Notes: a model not told the origin generated them from the letters alone. DNA of 64,000 bases from Acinetobacter calcoaceticus (GCF_900520355.1 NZ_LS999521.1:682001-746000); one strand, 5' to 3'; shown: positions 25,986-36,256, numbered from the stretch's first letter. A program made the numbers and translations.

Positions 25986-27461
25986 ATGAATGAACAACTC
26001 AATGCCACACTGATGTCGTGGGTAAAATTTTTTAATGACCCTTTATGGGACTTTTTGGTTATTTTCTTGCTGGCTGTAGGTATTTTTTATACGGTCTTAA
26101 CAGGTGCAGTGCAAATTCGCATGTTCTTGCAAAGTATCCGTGTTATGAAAAGCAGTCGTACAGAAGGAGCAGATGAGCATGGTCTTACACCTTTTCAGGC
26201 GTTTGTAACAGGCCTTGCGAGCCGTGTTGGGGTTGGTAATATTGCTGGTGTAGCAATTGCCATCGCAATTGGTGGTCCTGGTGCAGTGTTCTGGATGTGG
26301 GTTACTGCTGTTCTTGGTATGAGTTCTGCTTTTATTGAGTCTACACTTGCTCAACTATTTAAAGTTAGAGATAGTAAGACTAAACAGTTCCGCGGTGGAC
26401 CAGCCTACTATATTACTCAAGGTTTACGCAGTAAAACCTTTGGTGTGGTCTTCGCACTTGCATTGATCTTTACCTATGGTTTCGTATTCAACTCAGTTCA
26501 AATCAATGCGATTGCTAATGCATCTTCACATGCTTGGGGTTGGGACAAAGCTAATCTTATTGCTCATTTAGGTGGCGTTGATTTAGAAATTTCATGGGTT
26601 GGCCTTGCTCTTGTCGTTTTAGTGGCATTGGCAATTTTTGGTGGTATTAAACGTATCGCTAAATTTGCAGAGATGTTTGTACCTTTAAAAGCAGGTCTTT
26701 ACCTAGCTGTTGCTCTATATATTGCAATCAGTAACTATGCAATTTTGCCTGATATTTTAAAGCTGATTGTGACCGAAGCTTTCAATTTTAATTCTGCAGC
26801 AGGTGGTTTCTTTGGTGCGGCAGTATCAATGGCAATGATGCAAGGGATTAAGCGTGGTTTATTCTCTAACGAAGCTGGTATGGGTTCTGCACCAAACGCT
26901 GCTGCTGCATCTGATGTAAAACATCCTGTAAACCAAGGTTTGGTACAAATGCTCGGTGTATTTGTAGATACTTTCATTGTATGTACAAGTACTGCAATCA
27001 TCATTTTGGTTTCTGGTGTTTATCAAGATACAGCTTTTGTCGGTGTTGAATTAACACAACGTGCCTTAGAAACTCAAGTTGGACATTGGGGCTCAGACTT
27101 CCTTGCAGTTCTATTATTCTTATTCTGTTATTCAGCTGTACTAGGTAACTATGCCTATGCAGAAGGTAATGTACAGTTTATTAATAACAATCCGAAAGTA
27201 ATGTTCATCTTCCGTATTTTTGTATTGGTGATGGTGTACTTTGGTGCAATTGGTAGTGTTCCGCTCGTTTGGTCTATGGCTGACTTGTTTATGGGTATCA
27301 TGGCAACCATTAACTTGATTGCAATCGTACTATTAACGCCGATGGCACGCACATTGTTGAAAGATTACCGTGAACAATTGAAAAAAGGCATTAAAGAGCC
27401 TGAGTTTAAAATTGATAAGTATCCGGAATTGAAGAAAAAAGTTGATTCAGATATCTGGTAA
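25986..27461 (+). CDS. Alanine/glycine:cation symporter (AGCS family)
   Basis: Sodium-coupled uptake of alanine or glycine. From MNEQLNATLMSWVKFFNDPLW the protein has 491 residues and about 11 membrane helices. The family signature FVTGLASRVGVGNIAGVAIAIAIGGPGAVFWMW is present early (near 74-106), and KRGLFSNEAGMGSAPNAAA near 290-308. A TTG start 16 codons further upstream is open but has no ribosome site and adds atypical residues, so I use the ATG at 25986. The upstream terminator at 25895 means it probably has its own promoter. Closed by a strong terminator. Confidence 0.9.
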   Translation: MNEQLNATLMSWVKFFNDPLWDFLVIFLLAVGIFYTVLTGAVQIRMFLQSIRVMKSSRTEGADEHGLTPFQAFVTGLASRVGVGNIAGVAIAIAIGGPGAVFWMWVTAVLGMSSAFIESTLAQLFKVRDSKTKQFRGGPAYYITQGLRSKTFGVVFALALIFTYGFVFNSVQINAIANASSHAWGWDKANLIAHLGGVDLEISWVGLALVVLVALAIFGGIKRIAKFAEMFVPLKAGLYLAVALYIAISNYAILPDILKLIVTEAFNFNSAAGGFFGAAVSMAMMQGIKRGLFSNEAGMGSAPNAAAASDVKHPVNQGLVQMLGVFVDTFIVCTSTAIIILVSGVYQDTAFVGVELTQRALETQVGHWGSDFLAVLLFLFCYSAVLGNYAYAEGNVQFINNNPKVMFIFRIFVLVMVYFGAIGSVPLVWSMADLFMGIMATINLIAIVLLTPMARTLLKDYREQLKKGIKEPEFKIDKYPELKKKVDSDIW

Positions 27462-27466
27462 GTTTA

Positions 27467-27499
27467 AAAAAGGCCTCTTATAAATAAGGGGCCTTTTTC
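27467..27499 (+). terminator. Intrinsic terminator of the symporter gene
   Basis: AAAAAGGCCTCTTA / TAAGGGGCCTTTTT stem with a short AT-rich loop, directly after the stop codon. Confidence 0.88.
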
Positions 27500-27631
27500 A
27501 TAAGGGTATAGATAAAATACTTGAGTCTAAATTTTAAACATGACAAATTAAATAAATTCGATACAGCTTTTCACGAGACTAGCAACTAAAATTGCAATCC
27601 GAACTTAAACCTCATAGTGCGAAGATAGGCC

Positions 27632-28606
27632 ATGAAACAGCTTAAATTGTGGGTTCTCGGACTCTCTATTGTGTTGGCAGGGTGCCAGACCACTACACAC
27701 TTATCTGCTGCTCTAAAATCACCAACAGCGGAGGCTTATGCTCGCTCTGTTGATCAGCCATTTGCGCGAATTAAAAAACAGCAAAAACGTCCAGTTGTTG
27801 CGCTCGTATTGGGTAGCGGTGGAGCACGAGGTTATGCTCATATCGGTGTTATTGAGGTTTTAGAACAACATGGTATTCGGCCAGATTTTATTGTAGGTAC
27901 CAGTGCCGGTAGTATTGTTGGAGCACTTTATGCAAGCGGTAAAAGTCCTGCTCAATTACGTGATACCGCATTAAAAATGAAAGCTGGCGATGTGCGTGAT
28001 ATTAGTATCGGGCTAAAAGGTTTTTTTGATGGTAAAAAAGTAGAAAACTACGTTAACCAGCAAGTTAACAACATGCCACTCGAAAAAATGAAAATTCCAA
28101 TGTATGTAGTTGCAACAGAATTAAAGCATGGCACTAAAACTGTATTTAACTATGGCAATACGGGACAAGCGGTTAGGGCATCTGCTTCAATTCCAAGTAT
28201 GTTTGTACCCACTAAAATTGGCAAATCTGAATATGTAGATGGCGGCTTAGTCAGTCCAGTACCCGTTGAAGTCGCACGAGATTTAGGCGCTGATGTGATT
28301 ATTGCGGTTGATATTTTAGCTCAGCCTATTTATACAGAAACATCGAATGTCTGGGGACTGTTTAACCAGAATATTAATATTATGCAAGGTCGCCTAGCGG
28401 CAGAAGAATTACAATATGCAGATGTTGTTATTCAGCCAGATTTAAGAGAAAAAGCGCATATTTTTGATGTGAAAGGCCGTGAAGCCACCATGAAATCTGG
28501 CATAGATGCAGCTAACGCTAAACTTTCCGATATTCAATTTGCAATTGATGAAAAAATAGCTGAACAAAATTTATCTACGGATGGTTTGAGCGCACAAACC
28601 CAATGA
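27632..28606 (+). CDS. Patatin-like phospholipase, lipoprotein
   Basis: 324 residues. Lipoprotein signal MKQLKLWVLGLSIVLAGC (lipobox LAGC, Cys 18). The patatin domain has the oxyanion loop GSGGARG (near 61-67), the nucleophile elbow GTSAGS (Ser about 91) and the catalytic dyad Asp in DGG (about 203). It resembles RssA-type bacterial patatins but carries an export/lipidation signal. Probably a periplasmic or outer-membrane lipid acyl hydrolase; the substrate is unknown. Single gene between terminators. Confidence 0.9.
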   Translation: MKQLKLWVLGLSIVLAGCQTTTHLSAALKSPTAEAYARSVDQPFARIKKQQKRPVVALVLGSGGARGYAHIGVIEVLEQHGIRPDFIVGTSAGSIVGALYASGKSPAQLRDTALKMKAGDVRDISIGLKGFFDGKKVENYVNQQVNNMPLEKMKIPMYVVATELKHGTKTVFNYGNTGQAVRASASIPSMFVPTKIGKSEYVDGGLVSPVPVEVARDLGADVIIAVDILAQPIYTETSNVWGLFNQNINIMQGRLAAEELQYADVVIQPDLREKAHIFDVKGREATMKSGIDAANAKLSDIQFAIDEKIAEQNLSTDGLSAQTQ

Positions 28607-28634
28607 TTTAACGTTAATCTTTTGAAAATTAAAT

Positions 28635-28660
28635 AAAAAGCCTGAGTAGGGCTTTTTTTT
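28635..28660 (+). terminator. Intrinsic terminator
   Basis: AAAAAGCC-tgagtag-GGCTTTTTTTT, just after the patatin gene. Confidence 0.8.
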
Positions 28661-28810
28661 ATGTGAGTTTAAATCCTTAATTTTTGGAATAAAAATTTTT
28701 GTATATTAGGTACATGTTGGATATGCTGAAAACTCTTATGACCAATATGAAATATTGAGGTCATTTTTAAAAAATAATTGATTTGTAATGTATTGAGGCT
28801 GACTAGATAA

Positions 28811-30046
28811 ATGATACAGCAACAGGTTAAAAATGGGTTTCCAACATTAGATGATGTTCATGCTGCCGCAGAGCGTTTGGAAGGTTTAGTCGTAAAAACT
28901 CCTTTTGTTTTCTCAGAAACCATTTCTAAAACCTTAGGGGCTGAAATGTGGCTGAAATTTGAAAACTTACAATTTACAGCTTCTTTTAAAGAACGGGGCG
29001 CACTGAATAAACTGCTGTGTTTATCTGATCAAGAAAAACAAAATGGCGTTATTGCAGCTTCGGCAGGTAATCATGCGCAAGGTGTAGCCTATCATGCTCA
29101 GCGCACAGGTGTAACAGCGACCATTGTGATGCCGAAGTCTACGCCTAATGTAAAAGTGCAGCGAGTGCGTGAATATGGAGCACGGGTAATTTTACATGGG
29201 CAAGATTTTTCTGAAGCTGCTGCTGAAATGCATCGCATTGCTCAAGAAGAGTCTTTAACGATTATCCACCCGTTTGATGATGCAGAAATCATTGCAGGTC
29301 AAGGAACCATTGCACTCGAAATGCTTGCAGCTGTGCCTGATCTAGACATTTTAGTGGTGCCAATTGGTGGCGGTGGCTTAATTTCAGGTATTGCGATTGC
29401 TGCCAAAGCCATAAATCCAAAAATTAAAATTATTGGGGTGCAGTCAGTCGTTTACCCAAGTATGGCTAAGTTGCTTTGTAACTATCAACTTGCTGTTTCA
29501 ATGGGTTCAACAGTTGCTGAAGGTATTGCAGTTAAAACCCCAGGTGAGCTTACGACCCAAGTTGCTAAAGAATATGTTGATGACATTGTTGTTGTCACCG
29601 AAGATATGATTGAAGAGGCAATTGCGCTGTTACTCAATATTGAAAAAACAGTCTGTGAAGGGGCAGGTGCGACAGGTATTGCTGCAATTATGTCTCGTCC
29701 AGATCTATTTTTAGGTCATAAATTGGGTGTGGTGCTGTCTGGTGGCAATATTGATACACGTGTTATGGTCTCTGTATTGCAACGTCACTTAACGCGTACA
29801 GGTCGTATGGTTCGTATTCGTGTTGAATTACCAGACAATCCGGGGGCTTTAGCTCGTTTAACCGCAATTATTGCTGAGCAAGGCGGTAATATTTATGAAC
29901 TTCGCCATGAGCGATTCGCGGCTACAAGCCGTGCTAAGGAAAGTGCAGTAAGTGTTGACGTTGAGCTTAAAAGTGCCTCAGACCTAGATTTGCTCATTCA
30001 GGCAATGCAGTTGGAAGGTTATATTGTCCGTAAAGAAGAGATTTAA
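28811..30046 (+). CDS. Threonine dehydratase (ammonia-lyase) with ACT domain
   Basis: PLP enzyme converting threonine to 2-oxobutanoate and ammonia. 411 residues. The PLP lysine is in TASFKERGALNKL (Lys 60), the phosphate-binding glycine loop is PIGGGGLISG near 184-193, and the substrate loop ASAGNHAQG is near 84-92. A C-terminal ACT-type regulatory domain (RMVRIRVELPDNPGALARL, about 331-349) follows. The length and single ACT domain fit the short TdcB/IlvA-like form rather than the 500-residue biosynthetic IlvA. No tdc or ilv genes next to it. Whether it is catabolic or feeds isoleucine synthesis cannot be decided here. Confidence 0.92.
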   Translation: MIQQQVKNGFPTLDDVHAAAERLEGLVVKTPFVFSETISKTLGAEMWLKFENLQFTASFKERGALNKLLCLSDQEKQNGVIAASAGNHAQGVAYHAQRTGVTATIVMPKSTPNVKVQRVREYGARVILHGQDFSEAAAEMHRIAQEESLTIIHPFDDAEIIAGQGTIALEMLAAVPDLDILVVPIGGGGLISGIAIAAKAINPKIKIIGVQSVVYPSMAKLLCNYQLAVSMGSTVAEGIAVKTPGELTTQVAKEYVDDIVVVTEDMIEEAIALLLNIEKTVCEGAGATGIAAIMSRPDLFLGHKLGVVLSGGNIDTRVMVSVLQRHLTRTGRMVRIRVELPDNPGALARLTAIIAEQGGNIYELRHERFAATSRAKESAVSVDVELKSASDLDLLIQAMQLEGYIVRKEEI

Positions 30047-30283
30047 TCTCTGATATTGCTGTGTTATAAAAGCCGTATATGGCTCTATTGAGGGTCATAT
30101 ACAAGGCAATTTAAATGGATTAAATTGCCCAAAAGGGATGAATTTACAAAAAAACGATCAAATCCTTCAATGAAACGAGAAAAACTGACAATTCTCTAAA
30201 CTTTGCACTTCACAATTTTAAGGTTTAGGTTTTAGTATTCTTCTCATTGTAAATTTGAAGAAATATAAGGATATCCACGCTTA

Positions 30284-31480
30284 ATGTTCAAATCATTTTT
30301 TCCATCACCACGATATTTTTTTATATCAGTGGTCGTTTGGCTCGCGCTAAATATGGTGCTCTGGTATACAGGTGGGGATCATTGGGGGGAGTATTTAGGC
30401 TTTCCTCATGGTTATGTAGATGCTGAGTTACCTATTGGTGTAAGTCGATTTTGGTCACCTGCATTTTTATGGTTCTATCTCTGGTTTTTAGTCTCTACTG
30501 CTCTTTTTGCTGGTTTTTGGAAAATTATTTCTAATAATCCATGGCAGCGTTGGTCTATATGGGGTTCTGCATTTATTTTGTTCAATATCTGGTTTGCTGT
30601 TCAGGTCAGTGTTGCAATTAATGCATGGTATGTACCATTTTGGGATTTAATCCAGAAGATGCTTTCCAATGGGGGGGGGAATGTTTCGGCACTTTATAGC
30701 GAGACCTTAGTGTTTCTTTATATTGCAATGGTGGCTGTAACTCTAGCCGTGATTAATGCTTTTTTTACCAGTCATTATGTATTTCGTTGGCGTACGGCAA
30801 TGAATGAATACTACACAGAACATTGGGAAAAGCTGCGTCATGTAGAAGGTGCCTCACAACGTGTGCAAGAAGATACAATGCGTTTTGCAACTATTTTGGA
30901 AGATTTAGGAGTCGAATTGGTAAAAGCTCTAATTACTTTAATTGCTTTCTTACCCATTTTATTCCAATTGTCTAAACATGTGCCTGTTTTACCCATTGTT
31001 GGTGAGTTAAATCATTCTTTAGTATGGGCTGCAATAGTATGGTCAATTTTCGGTACCGTTCTGTTAATGGTCGTAGGCGTAAAGTTACCAGGCTTGCAAT
31101 TTAATAATCAGAAAGTTGAAGCAGCCTATCGTAAAGAGTTAGTCTATGGCGAAGACCATGCAGACCGCGCAAAACCTGCTACCTTACGTGAGCTATTTAG
31201 TAACGTACGTAAAAACTATTTTAGACTTTATTTCCACTATGCCTATTTTAATATGACGGCAATTTGGTATGGCCAACTTGATGTTCTGTACAACTTGGTT
31301 GTCCTTTTTCCATCGATTGCTGCTGGTAAACTTACATTAGGTTTAATTCAACAAATTGCAAATGTGTTTGGGCGTGTACGTGAATCTTTCCAATATTTAA
31401 TTAGTTCATGGAAAACAATTATTGAACTACTTTCAATTTATAAGCGTTTAAAAGCCTTTGAATCGATATTACACAAATAA
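30284..31480 (+). CDS. sbmA: SbmA/BacA-family peptide transporter
   Basis: Inner-membrane proton-driven importer that takes up peptide antibiotics (microcins B17 and J25, bleomycin, proline-rich peptides). 398 residues, close to the 406 of E. coli SbmA, with about seven to eight membrane helices and the family stretches [20 protein letters not shown] (near 39-58) and the ABC-membrane-like [35 protein letters not shown] (split near 167-201). There is no ATPase domain, as expected. Lone gene with its own promoter region (237 bases) and terminator. Confidence 0.93.
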   Translation: MFKSFFPSPRYFFISVVVWLALNMVLWYTGGDHWGEYLGFPHGYVDAELPIGVSRFWSPAFLWFYLWFLVSTALFAGFWKIISNNPWQRWSIWGSAFILFNIWFAVQVSVAINAWYVPFWDLIQKMLSNGGGNVSALYSETLVFLYIAMVAVTLAVINAFFTSHYVFRWRTAMNEYYTEHWEKLRHVEGASQRVQEDTMRFATILEDLGVELVKALITLIAFLPILFQLSKHVPVLPIVGELNHSLVWAAIVWSIFGTVLLMVVGVKLPGLQFNNQKVEAAYRKELVYGEDHADRAKPATLRELFSNVRKNYFRLYFHYAYFNMTAIWYGQLDVLYNLVVLFPSIAAGKLTLGLIQQIANVFGRVRESFQYLISSWKTIIELLSIYKRLKAFESILHK

Positions 31481-31483
31481 AAG

Positions 31484-31507
31484 AAAGCCCGCGAAAGCGG
31501 GTTTTTT
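31484..31507. terminator. Bidirectional intrinsic terminator
   Basis: AAAGCCCGC-gaaa-GCGGGTTTTTT with a GNRA loop, between the convergent ends of sbmA and the next gene. Confidence 0.9.
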
Positions 31508-31519
31508 ATGAGTTTGGGT

Positions 31520-32269
31520 TTAATGAGTTGCGTTATAAAAGTTGAGAATAGGGCCAACCAAAGACTGTTGCGATTTATCTAAGGTCACCTGAATATCTTT
31601 ATAGTTAAACGTGTCTTCGTCGTAATATTTCGCAATGCCATGTGTTTTATTATTAAGTTGGGGAATTTGATAACTAAAAAAAGCCACTTTCTTTGATGGA
31701 TGAACAATATTGATCAGTTTTTTAGAGTCTTTATAACCACCAAACTCATTTTCAAGACTTTCTTTTAAAAGCTCTGGAAAATAGAGCGTTGCGTTTGGTA
31801 GTCCGCAGCCGACACAAAAAGAAGAATCGTAAAGTTCTATGGCCTGTTTTTGATCTGTACTCATCGCTAAAGCAAAACCGCTACCGTTGGCACCTGCATT
31901 TGCCTGCACGTTTTGCCAATTCCTAGGCACAAGCACTAACCCTATTTCAGGTAATGCAAGAAGCTTAAGCTGCTTGGCATGTTGAGCATCGAGTTTAAAA
32001 TTAAAGCGGCAATTTTTTAGTGTGCATTTTTCAAAATCTTTAAGTAACCCATCATCTGTTGGGCTTAGCGCAGTAACACCATAAAACGGTACTGTAACGC
32101 TATTTAAAAATTTTGCCTCTCCAAGCTTGTAGAACTGATTATCTGCTTTGCGGGTTGCGGCAGAGCTATAAAACTTTGGGAAATGGGGTGTAAAGCTTTT
32201 TACTTCGGCATGTGTAATTGAAGCTGTACTCACTAATGCGATACATAGTAAAAAATATAGTTTTTTCAT
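31520..32269 (-). CDS. Secreted protein of unknown function
   Basis: 249 residues with a Sec signal peptide cleaved near Ala21 (THA-EV). The mature part has four Cys residues in two pairs (EKCTLKNCRF near 90; FCVGCG near 156), suggesting disulphides in the periplasm. It resembles DUF4850-type proteins in general build (weak, by eye). Divergent from the next gene, which also encodes a secreted protein. Confidence 0.65.
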   Translation of the reverse strand: MKKLYFLLCIALVSTASITHAEVKSFTPHFPKFYSSAATRKADNQFYKLGEAKFLNSVTVPFYGVTALSPTDDGLLKDFEKCTLKNCRFNFKLDAQHAKQLKLLALPEIGLVLVPRNWQNVQANAGANGSGFALAMSTDQKQAIELYDSSFCVGCGLPNATLYFPELLKESLENEFGGYKDSKKLINIVHPSKKVAFFSYQIPQLNNKTHGIAKYYDEDTFNYKDIQVTLDKSQQSLVGPILNFYNATH

Positions 32270-32391
32270 TTTTAAAAAGTAATCATTTAAATTTTATATC
32301 AACCTAGCATATTCTTTTAAACTAGACGGTAACCCAAAATTTTATACTGTTTTAATTTAATAATAAAACAGACCTGTAGAGACATGAAAAA

Positions 32392-33456
32392 ATGAAAAAA
32401 ATGCTTTCAATCTGCTGTTTAGCAGTGATGAGTTCTTATAGTTTTGCTCAAGAAATAAAAGGTATTTCATTTTCACACCAAGAATGGGAAATTTCTTGTA
32501 GCAACACAGGAACTTGTAAGGCGGCAGGTTATCAAAATGAAGAAAATGGTGATAATCCAGCGTCGCTGCTATTGGTGCGTCAAGCGGGCCCAAAGCAACC
32601 TGTACAGGCTGAATTTGCTTTATCGGACTACGAACAAAGCTTGCCTGCAAGTCAGCTTAAAAATATCCACTTTTATGTGAATGGCAAAGATTTAGGCACC
32701 GTTACTGTAGATGGTGTTGAGCTGCCATTAATGGGTAAATTGAACAATTCGCAAGTCAACGCTTTACTCCAGCAGTCTAAACAAAGAACTGAAATTGTAT
32801 TTAAAAATGCACAGCATCAATGGAAAATTTCTGATGCAGGAATGACTGCTGTTTTATTAAAAATGGATGATTTTCAAAAGCGTGTAGGAACGGTCGGTGC
32901 TTTGGTTAAAAAGGGAAATGCTAATGAATCAAAAGTGTTGGCAGCCCAACCCAAATTAATTGTAAAGCATGTCAAAACTGCGGCTAAGCCATATTTGACG
33001 TTACAGTCAAACAGTAAACAATATCAAGCAATACACCGTAGCTTGATGGCAGCTCAAGCGAACCCTAAAGAACAAGGTTTTTGCGAGGGAATCTATGGTG
33101 GTAGCGATGGATCTGAGCCGCAGAAAATTGAACTTTATAAACTTACCAATAAGAGAGTTTTAGCAACTACTCTATGTTGGAGAGGCGCCTATAACGAAGG
33201 GAATGGTGCTTGGGTACTTGATGAGTCTTTGACTGGTAAAGCCACTTTTGTAACTGAGACAGCATCGGATTTTGACAGTGGAATTATTAGTAGCGCTCAA
33301 AAGGGAAGAGGCATTGGAGATTGCTGGGCAAGTGAAGAATGGGTGTGGGATGGACAAAAGTTTGTACATACGAAAGATATGTGGACAGGTATGTGCAAAG
33401 GTTTGGCAGCAGGGGGCGTATGGGAGCTTGATAAAATTGAGTCTATTGTCAAATAG
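32392..33456 (+). CDS. DUF1176 family periplasmic protein
   Basis: 354 residues. A signal peptide ends near residue 19 (SFA-QE). The N-terminal block WEISCSNTGTCKAAGY with two Cys, then ASLLLVRQAGPKQPVQAEFAL, and a C-terminal block GDCWASEEWVWDGQKFVHTKDMWTGMCKG are typical of DUF1176 proteins, which have been proposed to bind invertase-like lipoprotein inhibitors; the role is unknown. Starts a run of three genes encoding secreted proteins on this strand (40- and 110-base gaps), possibly an operon. Confidence 0.8.
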   Translation: MKKMLSICCLAVMSSYSFAQEIKGISFSHQEWEISCSNTGTCKAAGYQNEENGDNPASLLLVRQAGPKQPVQAEFALSDYEQSLPASQLKNIHFYVNGKDLGTVTVDGVELPLMGKLNNSQVNALLQQSKQRTEIVFKNAQHQWKISDAGMTAVLLKMDDFQKRVGTVGALVKKGNANESKVLAAQPKLIVKHVKTAAKPYLTLQSNSKQYQAIHRSLMAAQANPKEQGFCEGIYGGSDGSEPQKIELYKLTNKRVLATTLCWRGAYNEGNGAWVLDESLTGKATFVTETASDFDSGIISSAQKGRGIGDCWASEEWVWDGQKFVHTKDMWTGMCKGLAAGGVWELDKIESIVK

Positions 33457-33495
33457 CTTGGTGGTCGACTAAAAATATCTTTAGGAAAAGAATAA

Positions 33496-34266
33496 ATGAT
33501 TAAAAGGAAAAAAGAGATAGCTTTCTTGGTTGTAGCTGGAATGTTTGCTTGTTTTGCCAGTCCTGCTTTTGCTGCACCTTTGGATATTTTAGAGTTTAAA
33601 AAAACACAGTTAAGCCAAAATGAGCAGGACCAAGTTTGTATACAAGTTAAAAATATTTGCGAGCATCCTGATCAATGGCGGATTTTAAAAACAGTAGATC
33701 AGAAATTATGGCTTCTGTCGGGTGGCGATATTATTCAATTTAATCACTCTGCGGCGGGGCTTAAAGTATTGAGACAGTGGCATGTAGATTTTTCTAATCA
33801 AAAGGAGGGCACATCTGTTGGGCAATTTATTTTTCCCAAGCTTTTTCCTATGGCCCAAAACCGTTATGCCATTGCTGTAATCGACTCATTTTCTGAAATG
33901 TATTCAGGAGGCGGTGCAAATATTGAGCGTGCTAGTTTTTATGAGTTAACTGATTCTGGAAAGACACACCAGTTTATTGCGAACTATCCATTTAGTTTTA
34001 GTCGGATGATCAGAGCCTGTTTTTCTGAGCAAGACTATGAAAGTTCCAAAGGGAATTGTCATGATGAGGATTCTTTAAGTCTGGATATTCGTCCCCTCAA
34101 ACCGTTATTGTGGCAATTTCGCTATCGTTATAGTTTAGGCGTATCACCCGCCTCAGATTCGGGTGAGAAATCATATAAGGATAGTCGAAACTTAAATATT
34201 GACTTAAATAAAGCACCAGAACAACCGAGCATTCCTGAAACATGGAATTATGCTGGAATGGGTTAA
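33496..34266 (+). CDS. Secreted protein of unknown function
   Basis: 256 residues with a signal peptide MIKRKKEIAFLVVAGMFACF...PAFA cleaved near Ala27. Two Cys pairs are present: VCIQVKNICEH near 47-56 and ACFSEQDYESSKGNCHDED near 175-193. No recognised domain. It begins 40 bases after the DUF1176 gene, so probably co-transcribed. A GGAAAAG ribosome site precedes the ATG. Confidence 0.65.
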   Translation: MIKRKKEIAFLVVAGMFACFASPAFAAPLDILEFKKTQLSQNEQDQVCIQVKNICEHPDQWRILKTVDQKLWLLSGGDIIQFNHSAAGLKVLRQWHVDFSNQKEGTSVGQFIFPKLFPMAQNRYAIAVIDSFSEMYSGGGANIERASFYELTDSGKTHQFIANYPFSFSRMIRACFSEQDYESSKGNCHDEDSLSLDIRPLKPLLWQFRYRYSLGVSPASDSGEKSYKDSRNLNIDLNKAPEQPSIPETWNYAGMG

Positions 34267-34376
34267 GGATTAAATCAGTTGATAAATTTGAAGAAGTAGA
34301 CGATTTACAGAGTCATAACAGGTAACTCCACTCGCTCTGTGATACAAAGAACAGATTGTTTATTGGAGCTAGACCT

Positions 34377-34895
34377 ATGTCACGTCATGTTTATGCGATT
34401 GCCCGCCGTAAGTTTTCACATCTGAGCCGTTCAGTTGGTATGGCAATTGCTGTATTGGGTACAACTCAAATCGCGATGGCTGGTCCAACAGTCGATCAGT
34501 TGAGTGACTGTTTAGTTAAGGCCACAACCACTTCAGACAAGACCACTGTACTTCAATGGACATTTACGGCTTTAGCTGCCCATCCTGATTTAAAAGCATT
34601 TAGTAATGTAACACCTGAGCAAAAAGATCAGTTAGACCAAAAACTGGCACAGGTTTTACAACGTGTGATTGTGGAGCAATGTTCTACCCAAACTAAAGCT
34701 GTGATTCAAGCGGAAGGTGTTAAGGCAGTCGGCGAGGCTTTCCAGCAGTTAGGTCAAAGCGCGGGTGAAGATATTGTTAAAGACCCAGCAGTTAAACAGC
34801 AGTTGCAGGGAACATTGCGCTATATCGACTTAAATAAATTAGTAACAACGTTTTTAACACCAGAGATTTGGAATAAGTTGGGCATTACAAGATAA
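34377..34895 (+). CDS. Secreted small helical protein of unknown function
   Basis: 172 residues from the ATG at 34377, which has a GGAGC ribosome site at the right distance; an earlier start seven codons upstream overlaps that site and is less likely. The long N-terminal signal (RRKFSHLSRSVGMAIAVLG... to AMA-GP, about residue 36) is followed by an all-helical Q- and K-rich domain with two Cys (near 45 and 107). No family recognised. The 90-base gap holds a possible promoter, so it may be separate from the two genes before it. Confidence 0.6.
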   Translation: MSRHVYAIARRKFSHLSRSVGMAIAVLGTTQIAMAGPTVDQLSDCLVKATTTSDKTTVLQWTFTALAAHPDLKAFSNVTPEQKDQLDQKLAQVLQRVIVEQCSTQTKAVIQAEGVKAVGEAFQQLGQSAGEDIVKDPAVKQQLQGTLRYIDLNKLVTTFLTPEIWNKLGITR

Positions 34896-34918
34896 AAAAT
34901 CTAGTTTTCTATTTTAGT

Positions 34919-34951
34919 AATAAAGCCTGCTCTTAAATAGCAGGCTTTATT
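34919..34951. terminator. Bidirectional intrinsic terminator
   Basis: 13-bp perfect stem AATAAAGCCTGCT / AGCAGGCTTTATT between convergent genes. Confidence 0.9.
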
Positions 34952-34974
34952 TTAATTAGAATAAAGAGATCTAT

Positions 34975-35553
34975 TTAGATACTAATTGTTGCCCCTAAAA
35001 CTTTCACAAATTGCGCTAACCAAGCAGGATGTGCAGGCCAAGCAGGCGCAGTCACTAAATGTCCATCTGTAACAGCTTCGGTCACAGCAATATCTGCGTA
35101 TTGTCCACCTGCTAATTTTACTTCGGCAGCACATGCTGGATAAGCCGAACACAAGCGGTCTTTTAATACGTCTGCCGCAGCAAGTAACTGAGCGCCATGG
35201 CATACGGCTGCAATTGGTTTTTTCACTCGATCAAACTCACGCACAATTTCGATAACACGTTCATTCATGCGTAAATATTCTGGTGCACGACCACCCGGAA
35301 TGACTAAGCCTACATAGTCTTCAGTATTAACCGCCTCAAAATCATAGTTAATGGCAAAATTGTGACCGCGTTTTTCGCTATAGGTTTGGTCACCTTCAAA
35401 GTCATGAATAGCAGTAGCAATATGGTCGCCGTTTTTTTTATTTGGGCAAACAGCATGTACGGTATAACCTAAACCAGTTAAAAACTGAAAAGGAACCATA
35501 GTTTCATAGTCTTCAGCGTAGTCACCGACCAACATTAAAATCTTTTTAGACAT
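34975..35553 (-). CDS. DJ-1/PfpI family protein
   Basis: 192 residues. The DJ-1/PfpI fold is shown by [16 protein letters not shown] (Glu near 17), [14 protein letters not shown] (near 83) and the nucleophile elbow [16 protein letters not shown] (Cys about 118 with the following His). The family includes glyoxalases/deglycases, proteases and chaperones; YhbO/PfpI-type stress proteins are the nearest, but the substrate is unknown. Good ribosome site (AGAGAG) before the ATG. Cytoplasmic. Confidence 0.85.
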   Translation of the reverse strand: MSKKILMLVGDYAEDYETMVPFQFLTGLGYTVHAVCPNKKNGDHIATAIHDFEGDQTYSEKRGHNFAINYDFEAVNTEDYVGLVIPGGRAPEYLRMNERVIEIVREFDRVKKPIAAVCHGAQLLAAADVLKDRLCSAYPACAAEVKLAGGQYADIAVTEAVTDGHLVTAPAWPAHPAWLAQFVKVLGATISI

Positions 35554-35675
35554 GATTTATCTCTCTTTTTAAAATATAAGTTATCTAAAGTTTTAATTTA
35601 AATTAGCACAGTCACTGTGTAGTTTTTTAGGAAAAAGCGCATTCTTTAGTCGAAGGATGTTTCATAAGTGATATA

Positions 35676-35703
35676 AAAAAGCCTCGATAAATCGAGGCTT
35701 TTT
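35676..35703. terminator. Intrinsic terminator
   Basis: AAAAAGCCTCGA-taaa-TCGAGGCTTTTT, a perfect 12-bp stem, just after the minus-strand gene that ends at 35724. Confidence 0.88.
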
Positions 35704-35723
35704 AAAGCTCATTAGGTCTTTTC

Positions 35724-36185
35724 TTATAACTGGCAAGCTTTACCTTGATATTCATAACGGTTGACGATGTATTCCTTACCATTCCATCGATAAATAGCAA
35801 AACAGAAGCCTGGACCGCCATTTTCAATATCAAGCCAACCATCTTTGCCTTTAGTTTTCAAAAAGGTAGGTATGCCAGAGTCACTAAATAGTTGTTTCCA
35901 TTTACCGTCTTTTTGCTGTGAAATAATATGGTAGCCAACGCCAGTATTGCCATAGCACATGCTACTATCTTGAATAATGGCATCTTTACGGCCATCACCA
36001 TTTAAATCTTGATAAATAATAATTTCACCAGTATCGCAGTTGCCTTTCCAGCCATGTTTTGTTTTTTTGAAATCTGCAGCTTTAAAAATAGATGCCACTT
36101 CACTTTTTGGAATTTGAATAGATTGAGCGAAAAGTGTCGAGTTTATTAACAATAAAGAAGTCGTAATAAGTAATCTAATTTTCAT
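35724..36185 (-). CDS. Secreted protein of unknown function
   Basis: 153 residues with a Sec signal cleaved near Ala20 (LFA-QS). The mature part has DLNGDGRKDAIIQDSS (near 59-74), a calcium-loop-like D-x-N-x-D-x-R-x-D as in FG-GAP/dockerin-type loops, and several Cys that could form disulphides. No family recognised. The gene has its own terminator. Confidence 0.65.
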   Translation of the reverse strand: MKIRLLITTSLLLINSTLFAQSIQIPKSEVASIFKAADFKKTKHGWKGNCDTGEIIIYQDLNGDGRKDAIIQDSSMCYGNTGVGYHIISQQKDGKWKQLFSDSGIPTFLKTKGKDGWLDIENGGPGFCFAIYRWNGKEYIVNRYEYQGKACQL

Positions 36186-36256
36186 GGTTAACCTATTAGG
36201 GATGGTTTTAGTTTAAAAATTTATTGTGGGTTCATTAAGTTTATAAAACAGATAAA

